From Tolypeutes matacus (taxonomy: Eukaryota; Chordata; Mammalia; Cingulata; Chlamyphoridae): a stretch of 64,000 nucleotides of DNA. Each line of letters opens with the position of its first letter. The first letter of the stretch is position 1. Under the pieces are notes generated by a model. The model had not been told where the DNA came from. It did no database searches and was given only the letters and a program-made list of their open reading frames with translations. Location of the stretch: assembly GCA_026826555.1 (NCBI GenBank), contig JAKSZT010054308.1:1970045-2034044 (forward strand), read 5' to 3'. A program made the translations under genes and the position numbers. Of the stretch, positions 55,167 through 64,000 are shown in pieces.

Positions 55167-55262
55167 ACTTTTTTTTTTTTTTTTTTAGGTGGTATCGGGG
55201 ACTCAACCCAAGACCTTGTACGTGTGAAGCACGCACTCAACCACTGAGCTGCACCCGCTCCA
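55167..55262 (-). mobile_element. tRNA-derived SINE, monomer
   Basis: Inverted unit with long poly-T side; flanked by CTAAGGTCCATTTTA / CTAAGGTCCTTTTA. Confidence 0.88.
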
Positions 55263-56834
55263 CTGCTAAGGTCCTTTTAGTGGACACCATCCTGCACCCT
55301 CCTGCTCTTAAGTGCTATAGATAAATAGCCATGAGAAACTTCCCAAACGCTTGGCTTCTTTTTTCCACTGTCTTGTCCCTTCTCACCTTCTCCCCATGTC
55401 CTCCAGGCATCCTCCTTAAAATCACCCTTGGATGTCCAGAACAGAAGAATAACAGGTCTCAGCAGCAGTACCTGGGTTCCATCCTGTACTACCTAAGTCC
55501 AGCAGGCTCCAAGCTGAGCGCAAGACTTCTGGTCTCCTCTGCCTGGCAGAATCGAAACTAGGCCTAGGAGATCAAGGATGTGGGAGGAAAGCCCCTCTAC
55601 CAGGGAGCAGTCTGAAGTCCTTGGGACCTTCCTCCTCTTCTCTTCTGGGGATTTTTACCACAAGAACTCCAGTGCCTGGGCTCCTTCTCTTCTCCAAGGG
55701 TGTTTCCTCACAGGGATCTGGCCTGGTTTCCTTCTTGGGGGTTTTTTCTTCTGAAGAGAATCAGAATCTGTTGAATGTCATGTGGCAGGCAGATGCTTAT
55801 CTTCACTATGGCAGAAAGGAGAGTGGGTTATAGCAGCTCTTGTGGCGGGGGTGGGGGTGGGCTCGTATAAGTGCAGGGAGAGGGGGAGGAGGCTCTGTTT
55901 TAGCCCCCAGGCCTGTTCCATGTGTCCTTGTTCCCATTAGTGCAGACACCCACTGCCCCTCCTTCCCTACACAACTTTACTCTGCCCTTGAGCTAGATCA
56001 ATAGCTTGTCCCAAACCCCAGTCAATTCCTGTTTTGTGGCTCTTGCCTTTTGGGGGAAGATTAACAGATGTGAATACAGCCCCCAGCTAGGCACCTGTGG
56101 TGTTCTCTTATGTCCTTGTTCCTTCCTGATTCCCAATAAGGGTGTGTGTAATTTTTGCTTTCTTGCCCACCCTTCTTCTAGTTCTAGTTCCCTTCTCTGA
56201 GAACCTTGAGCACAACTGAAGAACCAGAGGTTAGAGGGAGGCAGGCTGGGAAATAGACTAGCAGGAAACGAAAGACCTTTAGTGTTTAGGATACTAAGGG
56301 AATGGAGGCAGAACTGGAAGTACTGAGGTAGGGGAGGAGCAGCTCTTTAGAGGAAGGAGACTGACTGGATGGCAAAACTAGGCAGAAACATCAGACGGAC
56401 TTGAGAGTCCTCTGCCCTGCAAGGTCCTCCTCCGTAGCCATTACAAAGCCAGAGGAGCTGGGTGAAGGCACCAGCTGCAAAAAGAAGAAGGGCTGGATGG
56501 GCACTGTAAAGTGGTCTACTTAGTTAATTTGATGAGAGCAGACAGTGTAGGCCAAGAGGATCAGAGGAGATGGGCTCTCTGGGGGACCAGCCTGCCAATA
56601 CTGGAGCTAGCCTGGCTCTGACAAGCCCTGAGGAGAGAGGCCAAGGTTGGGGATCAAGGCAGATGGGGTGGGATATTCTGTGGGTCCAGATGAACAGAGG
56701 AAAGAGGAATGGAGGAATAGAAGGGGGATTGGTGAGAATTGTTGGAGTTAGGGGCAGCCAGGTAATGGAGAGGAGATAAAAAGGGGAAAAAAATATCACA
56801 GGGCAGGAAAATGTCATCATGGATTACCATTTAT

Positions 56835-57003
56835 TGGACATTGTGTGCCACTTCTCTGCTATCTGCTTTATATAATCCCCAGTGCAATCCAATGTGGTAG
56901 GTATAATCTCCATTTTACATACAAGGAACTGTGATCTAGAAAGTTAACTTGTGCAAGGCCACACAACCAGTGACAGAGCCAGGATTCAAACCCAGATCTG
57001 TCT
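56835..57003 (+). mobile_element. MIR element
   Basis: CTCCATTTTACATACAAGGA ... GCCACACAACCAGTGACAGA ... GATTCAAACCCAGATCTG, nearly full-length. Confidence 0.8.
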
Positions 57004-57015
57004 AGTATTAAAATC

Positions 57016-57388
57016 TGTTTTTTCTTTTTTTTTTTTTTAAAGATTTATTTTATTTCTCCCCCACCCCCTTGTTGTTTGCATTTTCTGTGTTTTTTTTTTT
57101 ATTTTGTGCTTGTTTTCTTTTTAGGAGGCACTGGGAACTGAACCAGGGACCTCCCATATGGGAGGGAGGCGCCAATCACTTGAGCCACCTCCACTTCCTG
57201 CTTTGTTCTCTCATTATTTTCCTCCTTGTGTCTCCTGTTGTGTCATCTTGTTGCATCAGCTTGCCATGCCAGCCCGTTGCATCAGCTTGGTGTCTTGCTC
57301 GTCTTCTCCAGGAGGCACCAGGAACCAAACCTGGGACCCTCCCATGTGGTAGGTGGGAGCTCAACCGCTTAAGCCACATCCACTTCCC
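57016..57388 (-). mobile_element. DAS-type dimeric SINE
   Basis: Inverted dimer with target duplication TAAAATCTGTTTTTT, inserted just past a MIR element. Confidence 0.88.
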
Positions 57389-57879
57389 TAAAATCTGTTT
57401 TTTTTCTGAACACTAGGCTACACTGCTGTTAGAAGCAGAGAACAATCTGGGATATAGATACAAGGGAAGATGAAAGAGGAAATGAAGATGGAGCTGCCCA
57501 AAAATATAGAGCAGGGTAAAAGGCAGAAGGAATGGAAGACTCACTCAGATTTGTGGGTCAAATTCAGGCCACGTGTGTGTGGTTTTGTCTCCTAGAAAAC
57601 TCACCTCATACTTGTTGTGACTTGTTCAATGCCTGCCTTCCCCCACCCCCCACCCCCAGCCATGTTTTGACATGAATTAGTAGTTACTGACTAAAGGGAT
57701 CTTGGGAAGCAGAGGTGATGGGGACTGGAGGATGAATGGATATGTAGGACAAAGAGAGGGAAGGGGATGGGATGGAGAATGACATTCAAGCTAGAATAGA
57801 GGACTGGCCTGGGGGTAAGCAAGGAACCTATGAAGGGCTTGGGTCACAAGAAAACCTCCTGAGTGGAGAAAGGAAAGAT

Positions 57880-58075
57880 ACCTATTGTGTGCTTGCTCTC
57901 TATATATATTATCTAATTTAATCCACATCATGATTCTATGAAATGTTATTATTGTCCGCATTTTCAGAAGAGAAAATTGAAGCACAGGGAAGTTAAATAA
58001 CTTATACTTTGTGACACAATTAAGAGGTGAAGCCAGAATTTGACTCCATACCTGACTCCAAAATCCTATGCTGTC
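57880..58075 (+). mobile_element. MIR element
   Basis: ATTATCTAATTTAATCCACA ... TGACACAATTAAGAGGTGAA, MIR. Confidence 0.75.
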
Positions 58076-58468
58076 CTCTACATATGCTGTTGCATCTCCC
58101 TACTCCTGAATCAAAGGGGAAAGGGAGAAGGAAAAGCTCTGACAGAGATGAAAATGGGGGATTCAGTAGATTTGAAGGATGGAGACAGACTTGGCGAAGA
58201 TGGGGTAGAGGAGGTGAATTTTGAAGTGGAGACAGTTTCATGGGGTTAAGGGCAGGAAAGGGTCAATGTGGGAAAGATGTGTGATCAGTGAGGAGGCTAA
58301 TGGGAAAGTGAGAGAAAAAAGTAATGTAAAATGGTAGTTTCGTCAGGGAGGGATGGTGTGTTCCAGCAGCTGCTACTGGCTTTAAAATGGAGGTATCCAG
58401 CTGGATTGTCATTTGTATATAAAGTGGACCATTATATCTCTGTGGCCCATACTCTTCAGAATTTTGAA

Positions 58469-58925
58469 TGCCTTTTTTTTTTTTTTTTTTAAAGATTTAT
58501 TTATTTACTTTATCCATTTTAAACCCCCCTTCCCCATTTGCTGTTTTTTTTGTGTGTGTGTCCATTTGCTGCGCAATTCTCCGTGTTTGTATCCTGCCAC
58601 CTCTTCTCATCCTCCTCCTCCAGTCTTCACCAGGATTCGATCCTGGAGACCTCCGATGTAGGAGAGAGGTATTCTGCTGCCTGCACCACCTCAGCCCCTG
58701 GCTTCTGGAGCTTTCGGAGCATCTCGTCTTGTCTCTCCCCTGTTACGTCATCATACTGCTGCCTGGCTCCCGGGGCCCGACAGCTCAGCGGCACACAGAG
58801 CCTGGCAGCCCATGCGCCTTCTATATATATATTTTTTTTATTTTACCGGGAGGTCCCGGGGATCGAACCCAGGTCCCTCCATATGGCAGACGGACGCCCA
58901 ACCATTTGAGCCACATCCGCCCCCC
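58469..58925 (-). mobile_element. Long DAS-type SINE
   Basis: Inverted long form with target duplication TTGAATGCCTTT. The longest open frames of this region are shadows of it. Confidence 0.9.
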
Positions 58926-59039
58926 TTGAATGCCTTTAGACATGTTCTTTCCAATCTACTACAGATACTACCACTCCTAAATTCCTTACACTTGCCCTGA
59001 CACCTGCCTGATCCCTGAAGGCATTTGAATTTGAAACCC

Positions 59040-59160
59040 TCTTATTTGGTAGAGGTGGGAATTCAGGGCCCAGAGGAAAGAGACTTGTCCAAGGTCTCAT
59101 AATAGTGGCCAGTTCAAAAACTAAAATTCAGGCCTCCTGACACTCAAGAACCACTATGCT
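59040..59160 (+). mobile_element. MIR fragment
   Basis: AAAGAGACTTGTCCAAGGTC ... CAGGCCTCCTGACACTCA, MIR 3' part. Confidence 0.6.
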
Positions 59161-59740
59161 AGTAGATTAAGAGCCACATTCAGGGCTTTTTTCCCCAAGT
59201 ATACAGAAAAGATCAGTGGAACTGAGACCTGAGAGGTGGTGAGCAAAATCCAGGAAGCTATAATGACTTAAGATAATGGTGGCTGCGAAGCAAGCACTTT
59301 TGAAACAAAATGGGGAGACTCAAGATTTAGGGTTGAAAGAATGAGCCAAGTGGTCTAAGTTTGAACCTTTAGGAGCTAGTTTTGTTAAACCAAATCAAGA
59401 TTCTCTAGTTTCACATTGTCTATCTCTCTGCCTCATGGCCCAGTGTCCTACTCTCTCCACCCTCCCTCCACCACTCCCCCACACCCTCTTACATCAACGC
59501 TGAATATCCCATTCTGACCACAAGGCGTCACTCTTATTTTTACCATTGTTTTATAGAGTTTGTCAAATAGCTGCAGGGGGTAGACCAGAGTGAAGAGGTT
59601 AGAGTGGGAGCACTGTCATAAATCCTGGGCAGATAGCTAGATCCAAGTGTGTTTGGGAAGGAAGTTCAAGGCTGTAGAGGCTCATAAAGGCCTAGATTAG
59701 CAGGCATGGCGCGAATGGAGGGGCAGTGTTTCCAATGCTG

Positions 59741-62900
<3,160 letters not shown>

Positions 62901-62978
62901 ATCTACAGACTTGCTCAATACTGTCTTAGGAGACTAGGCAGACTCTCGCTTCTGTTTACTTCAGTCACCAAGGTTTCA

Positions 62979-62992
62979 GTAGTCATAGCAAC
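62979..62992 (-). promoter_or_regulatory. CFAP141: Candidate RFX X-box upstream of CFAP141
   Basis: GTAGTCATAGCAAC is close to the palindromic X-box GTTGCCATGGCAAC bound by RFX factors, with an intact RGCAAC half. It lies about 80 bp upstream of the CFAP141 ATG. A CCAAT box on the minus strand follows at 63031-63035. Function inferred from motif and the ciliary role of the gene. Confidence 0.45.
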
Positions 62993-63299
62993 ATTCACAC
63001 CTCCAACAATGACCCTAGGCCTAGAAGTTGATTGGTCACTTGGGCTGTTGCCTAAGAGACCTGAAGGGAATACTGGTTCTCCAGCCTTCTATTAGTGACA
63101 CAGGCAACTCTATGAGCAACAATCACAATCCCAATTTCAGGATTTCTTCTGTTGGGGTCCCAAGGAGTATCTGTAAAGTCCTAGGTTCAGGATACCCATA
63201 GTCCCACCAACTCTTTGGAGGCAAAACCTTATGCCCTGTGATGTTAAACAGATTCTGAGAACATTATCATGTCTGTTTCATTAAAAGACAACTCCAAGG

Positions 63300-64000
63300 G
63301 AATGAATATGCCTTTTTTTTATTTTCAATAGTTCATTAAATAACTAATCAATAAAGTTCAATAACCAGTGCATTGACTTGTTAGGGAACGTCACTCCTTC
63401 ACACTGTCCCATAGCATCCCCCCAAAATGAGGGGGGGATGAGATTACACTAGGTGTTAGAAGAGTTCCCTTTTATTCAATTTATAACACAGTATAGAATG
63501 GAAGTGGAAGGGTAAGATGATCCTTGCACATCAGGAAAGTTGTGTTAATGTTTCAACACATCCTGGTTTTAAGTGAAGCACCAGGGTAAACTGTTCCACA
63601 CAACACCCACTGCAGCATCCCACTAGTTCCTGTCTGCCTTTCCCATCAATCCTGAGATGCCCCAAACCCAAATAATCCCCACACAACTGCTGACAAAGGA
63701 ACAGAAATGGAAGTCACCTAGCCCTGTCACTCCACCTCTAACCTTTGGGATTAAATAGCCTGGAAACGGACCTGGAACAGGGCCAAGTGAACTACGATTA
63801 AAACCCGGTGAGGGAAGCGGGTGTAGCTCCCACATATAAGGTCCTGGGTTCAATTCCTGGCCCAGTACCTTCAAACAAACAAACCCGGTAAGGATTTATA
63901 AGGACGGGTTGTTGGAAACATTAAGAATAACACATAACACTCAAATTCAACTCCAAGGCAAGTGCTACTGTGGGAAAATAAAATCTTAGTTGATGCTCTG
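63300..64000 (-). other. C1orf43: Probable C1orf43 3' UTR end
   Basis: Minus-strand AATAAA hexamers at 63318-63323 and 63471-63476 lie about 0.4 kb upstream of CFAP141. In human the next gene here is C1orf43, also on the minus strand, so its last exon should end here. No coding sequence is visible; inference from gene order only. A SINE interrupts it at 63812-63880. Confidence 0.35.
63812..63880 (+). mobile_element. tRNA-derived SINE with internal deletion
   Basis: GTGTAGCTC is joined directly to CCACATATAAGGTCCTGGG, so the D-arm/anticodon side is missing. Flanked by AAACCCGGTGAGG / AAACCCGGTAAGG. Confidence 0.82.

Larger units (their letters stand above)
54723..59740. other. TPM3-CFAP141 intergenic region
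   Basis: Apart from SINEs and MIRs this is unique sequence. 54746-55250 is open in three plus-strand frames but matches nothing I know; see findings. Confidence 0.5.

Overview
This is nuclear DNA from a placental mammal, almost certainly a xenarthran and most likely an armadillo (Dasypus or a close relative). The reason is the dense load of tRNA-derived SINEs with a 'GTGGCTCAAxxGGTTGGG ... GGTTCGGTTCCCGG' core and an AAATAAATAAAT plus poly-A tail. These match the armadillo DAS-SINE type in monomeric, dimeric and long forms, many with intact target-site duplications. No bacterial, viral or CRISPR locus is present. Nearly all long open frames are chance frames, SINE shadows or L1 remnants; the real coding sequence is short spliced exons.

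Three protein genes and one microRNA are supported, all transcribed from the minus strand. Their order agrees with human 1q21.3 (NUP210L - TPM3 - CFAP141/C1orf189, with C1orf43 next). (1) NUP210L: its first six coding exons lie at 452-25826 (281 residues, reading frame intact across every junction); the rest of the gene is beyond the left edge. Its second intron (4595-23916) is a 19 kb stack of nested retroelements. (2) TPM3 (tropomyosin 3): 29977-52982, complete for the skeletal isoform (1a-2-3-4-5-6b-7-8-9a, 285 aa) and for a short non-muscle form (1b-3-4-5-6a-7-8-9d, 247 aa). A TATA-type promoter precedes exon 1a and a CpG-island promoter precedes exon 1b. (3) mir-190b: a conserved hairpin 1.7 kb upstream of TPM3 exon 1a. 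(4) CFAP141: four exons at 59741-62900 (101 aa), with a candidate ciliary X-box just upstream. The last ~700 bp probably hold the 3' UTR of C1orf43.

The unusual content is in the repeats. Two ~0.9 kb composite retroelements (6129-7069 minus, 11202-12082 plus) share the same three-part structure: a structured head, a long SINE, and an L1 3' end. Each has its own target-site duplication, so the chimera appears to have moved as a unit; being inverted in one intron, the two could pair in the NUP210L pre-mRNA. A 36-nt U2 snRNA 5' fragment with 13-bp direct repeats was inserted immediately downstream of the TPM3 exon 2 splice donor. A 5'-complete but 3'-truncated L1 (18737-20214) is flanked by a 15-bp duplication. 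A stretch resembling a 3' UTR fused to a 5'-truncated SINE (12562-13880) looks like a template-switch product.
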